From: Enterococcus sp. DIV1094
GTDB lineage: Bacteria > Bacillota > Bacilli > Lactobacillales > Enterococcaceae
DNA length: 64,000 nt
Assembly (NCBI RefSeq): GCF_017316305.2
Contig: NZ_CP147250.1
Location: forward strand, 830,001-894,000
Direction of reading: 5' to 3'
The translations under genes were made by a program, and so were the position numbers. Positions 1-11,574 of this stretch are shown one piece after another. Every line of letters begins with the position of its first letter. The stretch's first letter is position 1. Under the pieces are notes generated by a model. It worked only from the letters and a program-made list of their open reading frames with translations. It had not been told where the DNA came from and did not search any database.

Positions 1-2535
<2,535 letters not shown>

Positions 2536-2708
2536 TGCTAGTTCCTCACAGCGATAGCTGATGTGGAACTGTAGTTCGAAATTTACTTTCGAACATCATA
2601 ATAGTTCATTTGTTAAGCTCAATTTGTTTGCTAGCATATTGCTTGCTTGTTAAAAATGTTTGTTGTCTTGAATTGAATCAAGACGCCCTACACATTTGGT
2701 TTGTCTTA

Positions 2709-2731
2709 CTTTGTTCAGTTTTCAAAGGTCT
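2709..2731 (-). promoter_or_regulatory. rRNA leader boxA-like antitermination element
   Basis: On the minus strand the leader reads CCTTTGAAAACTGAACAAAG about 180 bases upstream of 16S. A near copy (TTGAGAGGTC... and ACTGAACAAAG) occurs in the 16S-23S spacer. Such paired leader/spacer elements are typical of rRNA antitermination and processing sites in Firmicutes. The role is inferred from position and duplication. Confidence 0.45.
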
Positions 2732-2793
2732 ACCTGATAAATGAAACACAACTGCTTCAATTCATCATTTGCGATTGCCGTAGCAACTTTTAT

Positions 2794-2822
2794 ATCTTAG
2801 CAAATTCCCGAATGATTGTCAA
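2794..2822 (-). promoter_or_regulatory. rrn promoter P3 (nearest to 16S)
   Basis: Minus strand: TTGACA (2822-2817), 17-bp spacer, TAAGAT (2799-2794). A perfect -35 with optimal spacing, directed at the rRNA genes. It is the nearest of three such promoters to 16S. Confidence 0.75.
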
Positions 2823-2880
2823 CTAATTTTTAAAAGTTTTTCGAACTCGTTTTTCACGAGGTCGTTTTAGCAACTCACTT

Positions 2881-2909
2881 ATCATAACTCGTTGTTTGTT
2901 ATTTGTCAA
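2881..2909 (-). promoter_or_regulatory. rrn promoter P2
   Basis: Minus strand: TTGACA (2909-2904), 17-bp spacer, TATGAT (2886-2881). It is the middle promoter of the tandem series upstream of the 16S leader. Confidence 0.8.
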
Positions 2910-2977
2910 CAACTTTTTTTGTTTTTTTCTTTACGAAATCAACATCTATAAATAGTCACCAATTAACCAACTTCGTT

Positions 2978-3006
2978 ATATTATCATACTAAAATATGAT
3001 TGTCAA
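2978..3006 (-). promoter_or_regulatory. rrn promoter P1 (distal)
   Basis: Minus strand: TTGACA (3006-3001), 17-bp spacer, TAATAT (2983-2978). The surroundings are very AT-rich, as expected for an UP-element region. The 2536-3069 stretch holds only these promoters and the rRNA leader. Confidence 0.8.
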
Positions 3007-3069
3007 TAAAACTTTTAAACAAATTTCATGATTGTTTTCATGTTTTAGCAACGTTGACTATACTATCAT

Positions 3070-3126
3070 TAAAAAAAAGATTGGTCAAGGTAAAATTTCA
3101 CTTTCACACCACCTAATCTTTTTTTA
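3070..3126 (-). terminator. terminator of the pectin operon
   Basis: AGATTGGT (3079-3086) pairs with ACCTAATCT (3111-3119) with one mismatch, and A/T runs lie on both sides. Read on the minus strand it follows the GH43 stop codon and ends in a U run, closing the long operon before the rRNA promoters. It could also work in the other direction. Confidence 0.6.
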
Positions 3127-3130
3127 TTAC

Positions 3131-4699
3131 TCACCTTTCTTTTATTTCGTTTTCCTGATAATCGAAATAAGAAAAATCAGCATAGCTTCCGCCCTTTAGT
3201 GCCAGATCATGAACACCTATGCCAACAAAGTTTCCCGTAAAGCCACCTGATAGGGTCTGCACATCGATCCTTGCACCAACCTTTTCCCATGATTGCGAAC
3301 CTTTCACATAAAATTGTCCACTCGTTCCTTCAACAACTACTTTAAGTATTGTTTCTTTTTCTGTTAGCGGATAAGTGTCAGCGCTAATCGTGACATGACC
3401 TTCCACTGCACTGAGTACACGAAGACATTTACCTACCTCTTCATCCCACGTCACACAACAGTAATAATAATTTTCTTCATTTAGAAAAAGAAGTAATCCT
3501 GCCATCTGGTTGAAGTGACTAGGCTGATATTCTAACTGTGTTTGGGCAACAAATGAAAAAGCGGTTTGTCGGATCGCTAATAAATGTTGATCAAATGTCG
3601 ACTGTGGTGATTCACCTGCAATCATCCTTAGATAGCCATCTCGGCTAGTCAAATCGCACCAAGTTCTATCTGGCATGCAACGTCGAGCATTCCATCTTTT
3701 ATTCATCGCCCCTTTAAAATCGTCGAAAAATCGCGGAATGATTTTTTGGATCACTTTTTCTTTTGTTGGAATAACTACTATTTCTTTTGGTTGATTGCCA
3801 CCCTCTTTTATCCGTAACCATCCGTCTTCAGTCCAATACACTTCTTGGATCGCTGTTTCTCTACCTAAAATAGCAGATCCTTCGATTGGTCGAGTGCAAA
3901 GATGGACCATATACCAGCTGCTGAACTCTGTCTGGACTAAACTTGCATGTCCCGCACATTGTAAGGTTGATGTTGGATAGCCACTAGCTGTCAACATAGG
4001 ATTTTGGGGATCGACCTCATATGGGCCTAATAAATCACGACTGCGACAAACAGTTACAGCATGACCACCTCCAGTTCCTCCCTCAGCTGTCAATAAGTAA
4101 TAGTAGTCGTTGATATAGTAAAGATGCGGAGCTTCCGTTTTTGCGAGTTCCGTACCTGGAAAAATCATATGAACTGGTCCAATCATTTGTTTTTGCTTTG
4201 GATCATATTCTTGGATGATGATCCCTGCCGATTTATTTGGTGTAGCTAGTCGAAAGTCCCATCTTTCATTCAATAGCCATTTTTTACCTGTGCGTGGATC
4301 ATGAAAAAGCGATGGATCAAAGCCGCTACTATTTAAATAAATTGGATTTTCCCAAGGCCCCTCGATGTTCGTTGCGCTCATCATATAATTGTGCGCATCT
4401 TTAAAGGGACGTGCTACGCTTTTAACATCTGTATAAACAAGATAAAATCGTCCATCTGAGTAACTGATTTGCGGCGCCCAAATACTTCCGTTGATTGGAT
4501 TCCCTTTTAATGATACTTGATCCGTTAAAATATCTGTTTTATGTTCCCAATTGATTAGATCCGTCGACTCATAGACACGAATACCTGGTAACCATTCAAA
4601 AGAAGAAACGATCACATAATAATGTTCACCTACTTTCAAAATATTCGGATCAGGATTGAATCCTCGAATGATTGGATTGACTACTTTACTTTGAAACAT
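3131..4699 (-). CDS. GH43 beta-xylosidase / alpha-L-arabinofuranosidase
   Basis: 522-residue glycoside hydrolase family 43 protein, probably releasing xylose or arabinose from side chains of imported plant oligosaccharides in the cytoplasm. The N-terminal half is the five-bladed propeller with the expected catalytic residues: Asp17 in NPDPN (base), Asp128 in FDPSLF (pKa modulator) and Glu189 in TEAPHLYY (acid). Residues from about 330 form the concanavalin-like C-terminal domain usual in the XynB/GH43_11-like group. There is no signal peptide. It is the last gene of the minus-strand pectin operon and overlaps the gene before it by 14 bases. Arabinosidase versus xylosidase cannot be settled from sequence alone; in a pectin locus, arabinan or xylogalacturonan side chains are plausible substrates. 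Confidence 0.88.
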   Translation of the reverse strand: MFQSKVVNPIIRGFNPDPNILKVGEHYYVIVSSFEWLPGIRVYESTDLINWEHKTDILTDQVSLKGNPINGSIWAPQISYSDGRFYLVYTDVKSVARPFKDAHNYMMSATNIEGPWENPIYLNSSGFDPSLFHDPRTGKKWLLNERWDFRLATPNKSAGIIIQEYDPKQKQMIGPVHMIFPGTELAKTEAPHLYYINDYYYLLTAEGGTGGGHAVTVCRSRDLLGPYEVDPQNPMLTASGYPTSTLQCAGHASLVQTEFSSWYMVHLCTRPIEGSAILGRETAIQEVYWTEDGWLRIKEGGNQPKEIVVIPTKEKVIQKIIPRFFDDFKGAMNKRWNARRCMPDRTWCDLTSRDGYLRMIAGESPQSTFDQHLLAIRQTAFSFVAQTQLEYQPSHFNQMAGLLLFLNEENYYYCCVTWDEEVGKCLRVLSAVEGHVTISADTYPLTEKETILKVVVEGTSGQFYVKGSQSWEKVGARIDVQTLSGGFTGNFVGIGVHDLALKGGSYADFSYFDYQENEIKER

Positions 4700-5111
4700 C
4701 AGCTTCCCACCTCTGCTCTTTTTTTTGACGATACATACTTGAACCTGCTGCTAATAGATAGAAAAAGACAAATGGGAAAGCAATTAATTGCGTACCAATC
4801 AATAGAAGGATTCCTGACACTAAATAAATACTTGCCGCCACGAGACTTGCTTTTCCCTTTAACGAAATATAAAGAGCCAGACATAATCCAACCAACGAGA
4901 GGAAGAGACTTACACTAAACAAACCTGTCATCTTACGTAATAGCTCAAACGTTTCCTCTGCACTACCAAAGGTTTCTAGAGCAAGAGCATGATATGTTTC
5001 CCGAAAATTCGAAAGTGACATTTGATTGATCGTCACAGCGATTCCACCAAAAAACAACAAAGCGGTAGAACCACCGATCAAGCCAAAACTAATTTCCCAT
5101 TTTTTTGTCAT
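4686..5111 (-). CDS. small four-helix membrane protein (DUF4064-like)
   Basis: 141-residue protein with four hydrophobic segments (about 8-28, 62-83, 88-110 and 111-125) and a charged C-terminus. The opening pattern, with an aromatic and charged start followed by GLIGG, resembles the DUF4064 family of small Firmicutes membrane proteins, whose function is unknown. It overlaps the pectinesterase gene by four bases and the GH43 gene by 14, so it is translationally coupled inside the operon. Its presence among sugar-degrading enzymes suggests a membrane accessory role, but nothing in the sequence shows what it does. Confidence 0.7.
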   Translation of the reverse strand: MTKKWEISFGLIGGSTALLFFGGIAVTINQMSLSNFRETYHALALETFGSAEETFELLRKMTGLFSVSLFLSLVGLCLALYISLKGKASLVAASIYLVSGILLLIGTQLIAFPFVFFYLLAAGSSMYRQKKEQRWEADVSK

Positions 5112-6016
5112 CTATTCTCTCCCTTTTCGATAGTCAGCCATGCGTCTCGGCAGACCCACCCTTGATACCTATTATTTCTTTCATAAAAACGAGCGGTATG
5201 TCTATTTTTCTCTTCATCCCAATCATGCCAGCCATGTTGATGGACGTGTGCGCCTATCTCACACTTTTCAAATGTAACCTGTGCATAAGAACGCCATGGA
5301 CGTCCTAAATAGACAGCAGATACGTCAACATCTGCGACAATGGCACAGGCATAAAAATAAAACCCTTGTTCTTGTTCCTTTGTCGTTGAAGCGGCTGTGA
5401 TATAGCCATTAGAAGAACAAGGCAAACTATTGATAATACAATGGTCAAATACCGCATCTGCTCCACCAAAAATAAAATCAATCGTTCCTTCGATCCAACA
5501 TCTTTCATAATATTGTCGGCAATACTTGCGTTCCTTCGTTACTGGTGTAAGAAAGAGGCGACCATCTTTTTGTGTCGGAGGCAACGGCCCCGTACATAGC
5601 GTGTCTTGTTGCCCAGATAAGCGACAATTCACCAACCGCACGTGATGCGCGTAATTGAACAGTGCGACTGCTTGCCCCACCTGATCTCCTGCGCCGGCTT
5701 GATTGATGATCTGTAGATTTTCGATATGAACATTTTCTCCTTCAAGAAATACTGTTGCTGTCCGAAATGTTTCTCTTTCTTCACCAGATGAAAGTTTTTG
5801 TTTTGCAGACCGATAACCAATGATTTGTACTTCTCCTTGCCCAAGCATTTGAAAATTAGACAATCGGCATTCGATATATTCACGATAGAGACCTTCTCGA
5901 ATGATCAGGGTCTTTTTTGTGCTGTTCGGCAATGAGCCCAAATAATCGATCCCCGCTTGGATGCTCTGGTAATCTGCTTTTCCTGGGACTGGATCGATCA
6001 CGATTTCCGTTTTCAT
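5108..6016 (-). CDS. pectinesterase (CE8)
   Basis: 302-residue carbohydrate esterase family 8 pectin methylesterase, which removes methyl groups from galacturonate residues so that polygalacturonases can act. The parallel beta-helix motifs are in order: GQAVALF (114-120), the first catalytic Asp138 in GQQDTL, the second Asp180 in GTIDFIFGGAD, and Arg239/Trp241 in LGRPWR. No signal peptide is present, so it should act in the cytoplasm on imported methylated oligogalacturonides, unlike secreted plant-pathogen enzymes. It directly abuts the upstream esterase gene. Confidence 0.93.
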   Translation of the reverse strand: MKTEIVIDPVPGKADYQSIQAGIDYLGSLPNSTKKTLIIREGLYREYIECRLSNFQMLGQGEVQIIGYRSAKQKLSSGEERETFRTATVFLEGENVHIENLQIINQAGAGDQVGQAVALFNYAHHVRLVNCRLSGQQDTLCTGPLPPTQKDGRLFLTPVTKERKYCRQYYERCWIEGTIDFIFGGADAVFDHCIINSLPCSSNGYITAASTTKEQEQGFYFYACAIVADVDVSAVYLGRPWRSYAQVTFEKCEIGAHVHQHGWHDWDEEKNRHTARFYERNNRYQGWVCRDAWLTIEKGENR

Positions 6017-6898
6017 TTATAGCTGCTCCTTTAAAAATGCTTGCCATTTACTTCGCATCTCATGTGTTTCAAAATGACCACCATTCAAAGCGTATCCTTG
6101 AAAATTCGTCGGTACTCCAAGTTTTTGATAATACAGCGCCAAGTGTTTATTCAAGCGAGTGACACCTTCTGCTAAACACATGCGATCGTTTTTTCCTACT
6201 ATAGTTAATCGTTTACGAGGTGCTATTTTCTGCTGGATCGCTAAAGTCGTATATTCCGTCAATAAATCAGGAACATAATAATAGTACCCGTGGCAGTCTA
6301 ACATCTGGTGTTTCAATAAAGATTCGACTTCCACTTGACCGGCTAAGTCAATACATACTTTCACACGCTCATCTAATGCACTTGCCCACCAACTCAATAA
6401 TCCGCCCATTGATAAACCGATCGTTGCAATACGTTGTGCGTCAATATCTTCCCGTGTTTCCAAGTAATCGATCAAACTAAGCACATCAAAGAGCCGCATC
6501 CCCCAAAGCGTTCGTCCTGTTAATAAGAACCGCTTAAAAAGTTCACTTTCAGCAACGCCTCCGCGTTCTTCAAATCCCCAAGCATCGATCGTCCACACAC
6601 CATACCCCATACTTGTCAAAGCCTGCGCAAACGAAGGTTCCACAAAATAGGACGCACCTTTTAGTAATTCACTTTTTCCAAGCGAAAAATCACCGCCATG
6701 TGAATGCAGATAGATCACAACAGGTAAAGGTTCTTCCTTTTTTGTCGGATACACATAAATAGCTGGCACAGGTTCAAGATCATTTAATGTTAGTTGATAG
6801 TACTCAATCACCTGATCATTGGTAACTCTTTGCGATAAACAATTACCACTTGGCTCGGAGGAACGAGCGTCTCTTCCTAAATAATCGATCAACGGCAT
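6017..6898 (-). CDS. alpha/beta-hydrolase, probable carbohydrate esterase
   Basis: 293-residue alpha/beta-hydrolase of the dienelactone-hydrolase/acetyl-xylan-esterase type. The oxyanion segment YLHSHGGD (63-70), nucleophile Ser163 in GLSMGG, Asp238 in GKNDRM and His275 in NGGHFE make a complete triad in the right order. There is no signal peptide. Between pectinesterase and polygalacturonase genes, a role in removing acetyl groups from pectic oligomers is likely, but this is inferred from context. The stop codon is directly followed by the pectinesterase start. Confidence 0.8.
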   Translation of the reverse strand: MPLIDYLGRDARSSEPSGNCLSQRVTNDQVIEYYQLTLNDLEPVPAIYVYPTKKEEPLPVVIYLHSHGGDFSLGKSELLKGASYFVEPSFAQALTSMGYGVWTIDAWGFEERGGVAESELFKRFLLTGRTLWGMRLFDVLSLIDYLETREDIDAQRIATIGLSMGGLLSWWASALDERVKVCIDLAGQVEVESLLKHQMLDCHGYYYYVPDLLTEYTTLAIQQKIAPRKRLTIVGKNDRMCLAEGVTRLNKHLALYYQKLGVPTNFQGYALNGGHFETHEMRSKWQAFLKEQL

Positions 6899-6899
6899 T

Positions 6900-8222
6900 T
6901 CATTGCGTTCCTTCTATAATAGATACATTTTTCTTATCCAACTCTGTCGCCCGCATACGTTTGATTGGAATGTCTTCAGAGTCTTCAATCATAAATGCCG
7001 GCCCCTTATGATGCTCGATCGTTATCTGATGGAAAGAAATATGTTTACCAAACCGCACATAAAATCCTTGTTGGCGCATCGGTTCTAAGCCTGTCATCAT
7101 GGCAGGCACTCCTGCTTTTGCATCTTTTGCCATTGAGATGTCGATATGGTCGAAAGAAATATCTTGAACTGCTTGTTCTGCTAACCCATAAATAAAACCA
7201 GCCGAAGCATGGACATTTCGAGCAGTGACCGCTGAAAAATGAACGCGCCGAACTTGTGGTGTCCGCTCATCGATTGGATATACTTCTTTGTCCCAGACGT
7301 ATGGATCTTTTCCACGAGGTCCACAAAAATAATAAAGATTGATAACAAAAGGACAAAGCACTTGATCCATGATCACATTTGTTACTCGAATATCTTCGAT
7401 GATCCCACCTCGACCTCGACGTGTCTTTAATCGAATTCCACGATCCGTTTCTTGGAATACACAGTTCGAAATCGTTACATTCCGAATCCCTCCGCTCATT
7501 TCACTTCCTAAAACTACGCCACCATGACCGTGGACCATCGTACAATTGGTGATCGTGATATTTTGACATGGCACCTGATCAACAGCATCTTCTGTACCCG
7601 CTTTGATGGCAATGCAGTCATCACCAACATCGATATGACAATTACTGATATGCACATTATTACAAGATTCCGGATCGATCCCGTCTGTGTTCGGCGAATC
7701 AGCAGGGTTACAGATGGCTACATGATCGACAGTGACATCTTGGCAATGATTCGGATGGATGGTCCAACTCGGAGAATCGATCAACTGGACGTCACGGATC
7801 GTTACTCGCCGGCAATGATCAAAACCAATCAATTTTGGTCGAGGATACTCAAGTGATTCATGGCCGTCTCGAAAAATGTGCCACCATTTCTGTCCGTTAC
7901 CATCTAATTTCCCAAATCCAGTGATGGCAATATTTTCTGCTTGTTGCGCATAGATACATGAAGCGTATACCTTTTTTGGGACACCTTCCCAGCTAGACAA
8001 AATCTCTGGATAATGTGTCGGGTCGTCCGAAAATTTTAGCACTGCACCAGGAGAAAGATATAGCTCTACATTACTTTTCAGACACAATGGCCCCGTTAAG
8101 AACTGCCCACTTGGAACGGTTACTCTCCCGCCCCCTATTTCAGCGACTTGATCGATCGCTTGTTGGATCACTGTCGTATTGAGGATATCGACGGATGCAC
8201 CTAAGCTTAAAATATTGATCAC
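6900..8222 (-). CDS. GH28 polygalacturonase
   Basis: 440-residue family 28 glycoside hydrolase that cleaves alpha-1,4-galacturonosyl (or rhamnogalacturonan) bonds. All family signatures are present: NTDGID with Asp180, the DD pair Asp201/Asp202 in GDDCIAIKAG, His232 in GHGG and the RGIRLKT segment (Arg261/Lys266). The N-terminus, with LGA and the GGG repeat, is that of the exo-acting bacterial type. The lack of a signal peptide argues for a cytoplasmic exo-enzyme on short oligomers. The start is GTG and overlaps the GH105 stop (GTGA), so translation is coupled. Confidence 0.93.
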   Translation of the reverse strand: MINILSLGASVDILNTTVIQQAIDQVAEIGGGRVTVPSGQFLTGPLCLKSNVELYLSPGAVLKFSDDPTHYPEILSSWEGVPKKVYASCIYAQQAENIAITGFGKLDGNGQKWWHIFRDGHESLEYPRPKLIGFDHCRRVTIRDVQLIDSPSWTIHPNHCQDVTVDHVAICNPADSPNTDGIDPESCNNVHISNCHIDVGDDCIAIKAGTEDAVDQVPCQNITITNCTMVHGHGGVVLGSEMSGGIRNVTISNCVFQETDRGIRLKTRRGRGGIIEDIRVTNVIMDQVLCPFVINLYYFCGPRGKDPYVWDKEVYPIDERTPQVRRVHFSAVTARNVHASAGFIYGLAEQAVQDISFDHIDISMAKDAKAGVPAMMTGLEPMRQQGFYVRFGKHISFHQITIEHHKGPAFMIEDSEDIPIKRMRATELDKKNVSIIEGTQ

Positions 8223-9322
8223 TCCGATACACCTTCCACTTCAACTAAAGCTTGTAAAAAGGCGCCGACACCTTTCTGATCATTACAGACGATTGGCTCG
8301 CTGATATAGTAGGCATAGGAACCATCTCGTTGATCCGCACCACCTAGTCCTGCCACTTGGCAATTTTTATTTAAATTCAACCAACCTTCTTTTGTTTCTA
8401 AAACAAATTCATCGAATAATCCTTGATGAGATTTCTGCAACTGAGGAAGCCACGCTTCTTTTTCCAATATTCCTAAGCGAATCCCTTTTGCCATCGCATA
8501 AACGAACATACTACTACCTGAAGCTTCTAAATAATTCCCTTTACGAGTCGTTTCGGTTGTTACTTGATACCATGTCCCCGTTTCTGATTGATAAGGGAGT
8601 AATGCTTCTAATGTAGTTGTCAAAATTTGCACCAATAAGCGAGAATCTACTTCTTCATGCAGCAACTCGTAAGTATCGACAGCCGCCATCAAGTACCAAC
8701 CAATCGAACGACTCCAAAAATGATGGGATAACCCCGTTTCTGCATCCGCCCAAGGCTGCTCCATCTTTTCATCCCACGCATGGAACAATAAATTAGTCTT
8801 TGTATCGAACAAATGCTGATAACTGACCTCAAATTGACGTAACACATCTTGATAGTCTTTTTTCGATGGAAACGTTTGGATAAATTCTGCATAAAAAGGC
8901 GCCCCCATGTACAATCCATCTAACCATATTTGCCAAGGATAGATTGCCTTATGCCAAAACACCCCTTCAGAGGTTCTTGGATGGCTCACTAATTGTTTGG
9001 CGCAAGTTTCTGCTGCTTTCCGATATTTCACATCTCCCGTTTCTTTATAAAGTATAAAGAACAGTTTTCCAGTATTGATATGATCAATATTAAACTCTTC
9101 CCAGTCGTAGCCTTTGATCGTGCCATCGTCTTGTACAAAGTAGTCGATGTTTGTTTGAATGAAGTCTAAATACTTCTTCTTCTTTGTTTTCAGCCATAAT
9201 AACTGAAATCCTTTCAAAACTACGCCATAATCATAAGACCATTTCCGATCATATCCTTTATCCTGATACAAATAGGGTGTACGCGCCATGATACTCTCTG
9301 CTAATTTCTCTGACCAATTCAA
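8219..9322 (-). CDS. GH105 unsaturated rhamnogalacturonyl/galacturonyl hydrolase (YteR/YesR family)
   Basis: About 367 residues, collinear with Bacillus YteR. These enzymes remove the unsaturated uronate left at the non-reducing end by pectate or rhamnogalacturonan lyases. The (alpha/alpha)6-barrel motifs are visible, including FWHKAIYPWQIWLDGLYMG with the catalytic Asp (135 from this start), HAWDE and WSRSIGWY. I chose the TTG start at 9322 because GGAGGAAGA lies just before it; an in-frame TTG at 9340 has no ribosome site. There is no signal peptide. It follows the binding-protein gene after 93 bases that contain a hairpin. Confidence 0.9.
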   Translation of the reverse strand: MNWSEKLAESIMARTPYLYQDKGYDRKWSYDYGVVLKGFQLLWLKTKKKKYLDFIQTNIDYFVQDDGTIKGYDWEEFNIDHINTGKLFFILYKETGDVKYRKAAETCAKQLVSHPRTSEGVFWHKAIYPWQIWLDGLYMGAPFYAEFIQTFPSKKDYQDVLRQFEVSYQHLFDTKTNLLFHAWDEKMEQPWADAETGLSHHFWSRSIGWYLMAAVDTYELLHEEVDSRLLVQILTTTLEALLPYQSETGTWYQVTTETTRKGNYLEASGSSMFVYAMAKGIRLGILEKEAWLPQLQKSHQGLFDEFVLETKEGWLNLNKNCQVAGLGGADQRDGSYAYYISEPIVCNDQKGVGAFLQALVEVEGVSE

Positions 9323-9351
9323 TCTTCTTCCTCCGATCAATGCTTTTTAAG

Positions 9352-9396
9352 AAAGAAAGGACTATGATTCGAACGATGATAGCCCTTTTTCTTTCA
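9352..9396 (-). terminator. intra-operon hairpin after the binding-protein gene
   Basis: Imperfect inverted repeat: GAAAGAAAGGACTAT (9351-9365) pairs with ATAGCCCTTTTTCTTTC (9379-9395). It sits between the solute-binding protein gene and GH105. No clean U run follows on the minus strand, so it may be an RNA-stabilising or partial-termination hairpin, giving more binding protein than enzyme. Confidence 0.35.
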
Positions 9397-9415
9397 TTTT
9401 TTGATACATCTACTA

Positions 9416-10921
9416 TTACTGTGCAGCTTTATATGCCTCTTCATATTCTTTAGCGATTTGATCGCCACCTTGGGCACGCCAGTTGCTGATTGCTTGTTCA
9501 AAGCCATCTTCATCTATTTGTCCCATAATATATTGAACCGTCGCATCGATCATGATTTTTTCAATTTCGGAACCAACTTCATTATTTTTCTCTGAATCTA
9601 ATGGAACTGTTGGATCTAACACGACAAACTGTTCATTTTCTTTGACTAATTGATTCGATAATTCTTTTTCTGGATCCGCATCTTTAAACGAAAATGTGAC
9701 TTCACTTGGTCTTGAACTAGACAATGGTTGTACTTCTTGTTGCCAAAGGTCCATGTCGATATATTCGATTGCGCCATCATCTTGTAATTGGTAATGCGTT
9801 CCTTCGATACCACCTGTCATCAACTTATACATATCTTCTTCTAATAATTCATCCACAAACTGAAGCAACTTCTTCAATTGCGCTTCGTCTTTGACTGAGG
9901 ATTTAGGGAACGCCAACAATCCACCTACGCCATTTCCTTCTGACCAGACATGATAATCGCCATCTTCGCCATCTGAGATTTTATTTACTGGGACAAGTTC
10001 CATATCTGGTTGAATATCTTTCCCCATATTTTTTAAGTTTTTGATATCGATCATCCCGGTATAGATCCCCGTTTTCCCTTGAGCAAATTGTTCCTGTTGG
10101 TCTGTCTTTTGGGTCACAGCAAAGTCTTGCGCTAAGTAACCGTTCTCAAATAAATCTCTAGAGAAATTCATCGCTTTCATATATTCATCCGTATCAAATT
10201 CTGGAGTGAATTGCCCATTACTCTCTACTTTCCAGCCATTTGGGGCACCGTAATACGAAGTAAATAATTTGAAACTCGTATAACGGATATCACTTGGGGC
10301 ACGATCACCAAAACCAACCGTATCATCGACACCATTACCGTCTGGATCATTTTCTGTGAATTGCTTCGCTACTTCATAAAGCTCATCCAATGTATCTGGC
10401 ACTTCCAAACCTAGATTATCTAGCCAATCTTTACGGATAACTAAACCTGCACGAGCATAGTCTTTTTGCATAGGTACACCGTACAACGCCCCATCGATAC
10501 TCGCCGCTTCGATTCGATCTTCTGATATTTGACTTAAATTTTTATAGTCAGCTAAATACTCAGAAACATCCCAGAATACTCCAGATTTCAAGGCATTTCG
10601 CACAGAGGAATTCTTTAGCATGGCAATTTGTAAGGTCACGATATCACCTAGTTCATTTGAAGCTAATGCAGTGGTCAACCGTTCTTCTTTTGACGCATCA
10701 GGGATCCAGTTGAACGTCAATTCTGTATTGGTCTTCTCTTCGATTTTATTAACGATCGTATCATTCGGTGGCGAAGCTGTATGTAAAATATTCAACCACG
10801 TGATCCGCGTTCTCCCATCCTCTGTATCTGCGGATGTATCACTAGAGTCATTGCCACAAGCTGACAAGGCAAGTATGCTGAGCAAACCGATCCCTGCTGT
10901 TACTAACGTTTTTTTCTTCAT
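9416..10921 (-). CDS. ABC sugar-binding lipoprotein (family 1, LplA/YtcQ-like)
   Basis: 501-residue extracellular solute-binding protein. A lipoprotein signal peptide (KKK, hydrophobic core, lipobox LSAC with Cys22) anchors it outside the membrane, followed by an acidic Ser/Asp linker. The mature protein resembles the large LplA/YtcQ-type receptors for complex oligosaccharides, consistent with capture of oligogalacturonides or rhamnogalacturonan fragments. It overlaps the DUF624 gene by four bases. Its partners are the permeases at 11575 and 12831; no ATPase gene is nearby, so a shared MsmX/UgpC-type ATPase encoded elsewhere is expected. Confidence 0.9.
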   Translation of the reverse strand: MKKKTLVTAGIGLLSILALSACGNDSSDTSADTEDGRTRITWLNILHTASPPNDTIVNKIEEKTNTELTFNWIPDASKEERLTTALASNELGDIVTLQIAMLKNSSVRNALKSGVFWDVSEYLADYKNLSQISEDRIEAASIDGALYGVPMQKDYARAGLVIRKDWLDNLGLEVPDTLDELYEVAKQFTENDPDGNGVDDTVGFGDRAPSDIRYTSFKLFTSYYGAPNGWKVESNGQFTPEFDTDEYMKAMNFSRDLFENGYLAQDFAVTQKTDQQEQFAQGKTGIYTGMIDIKNLKNMGKDIQPDMELVPVNKISDGEDGDYHVWSEGNGVGGLLAFPKSSVKDEAQLKKLLQFVDELLEEDMYKLMTGGIEGTHYQLQDDGAIEYIDMDLWQQEVQPLSSSRPSEVTFSFKDADPEKELSNQLVKENEQFVVLDPTVPLDSEKNNEVGSEIEKIMIDATVQYIMGQIDEDGFEQAISNWRAQGGDQIAKEYEEAYKAAQ

Positions 10922-11559
10922 AATTGTTCTCCTTCACTGAATGTATTTTTATCTATTGTTACTTCCTTCTTTTTTAGGCGATCAAATAGTTGCACCGCTG
11001 TCCAAGTGATGGCAAAAAAGAAGAAGCTACTCCCCATGAACGTCAACATGCCAGGTACTAGGCGAATGATTGCCGCGTAGCTGCCAATAATGATCAATAG
11101 TAAAACGAGTGAATAATGTAACTGAGAAAAACCGAATAAGAAAGCCATTTTGATTTTATAAAACATACCTTGCCACTGATAATGGGCCATAATTGGAAAA
11201 ATATAGAGCGCAGACAGTAAGTAAAAAAAGCTGATGACCAAAATCACTACCCGTAAATACCAGTTTTGGATGTACGCAAGATCCACGTACAAAACGAAGG
11301 CAACTGCAAGATATAACCAACTGATCAACAACGTTTCTTTATAATTCTCTTTAAAATAATCAAAGTAAGTACGTGTCAGCGGAAAATCTTCTGATGAGCG
11401 TAACCACTTGCGGATGACTGCGACCATTGCATAAGAAGCAGGACCAAAAGTGAATAGTCCGAGTCCCAAAACGACTAATAATCCCCACAGAAAATTCAAA
11501 TAAACGAGTTGCAGTAGTCTGATCAATTTTTTATTTGTGCTTTCTAACTTTTGCAACAT
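10918..11559 (-). CDS. DUF624 membrane protein (YesL-like)
   Basis: 213-residue protein with about five or six hydrophobic segments, starting around residues 17-43 (with FTFGPASYAM), and a lysine-rich C-terminus. It matches the DUF624/YesL family, which usually sits beside ABC importers of the LplABC type; its exact role is not established. The gene lies between permease and binding-protein genes and overlaps the latter (ATGA), so it is part of the importer operon. A second DUF624 gene occurs in the other importer locus at 39584. Confidence 0.85.
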   Translation of the reverse strand: MLQKLESTNKKLIRLLQLVYLNFLWGLLVVLGLGLFTFGPASYAMVAVIRKWLRSSEDFPLTRTYFDYFKENYKETLLISWLYLAVAFVLYVDLAYIQNWYLRVVILVISFFYLLSALYIFPIMAHYQWQGMFYKIKMAFLFGFSQLHYSLVLLLIIIGSYAAIIRLVPGMLTFMGSSFFFFAITWTAVQLFDRLKKKEVTIDKNTFSEGEQL

Positions 11560-11574
11560 GCTCTTACTCCTTTT

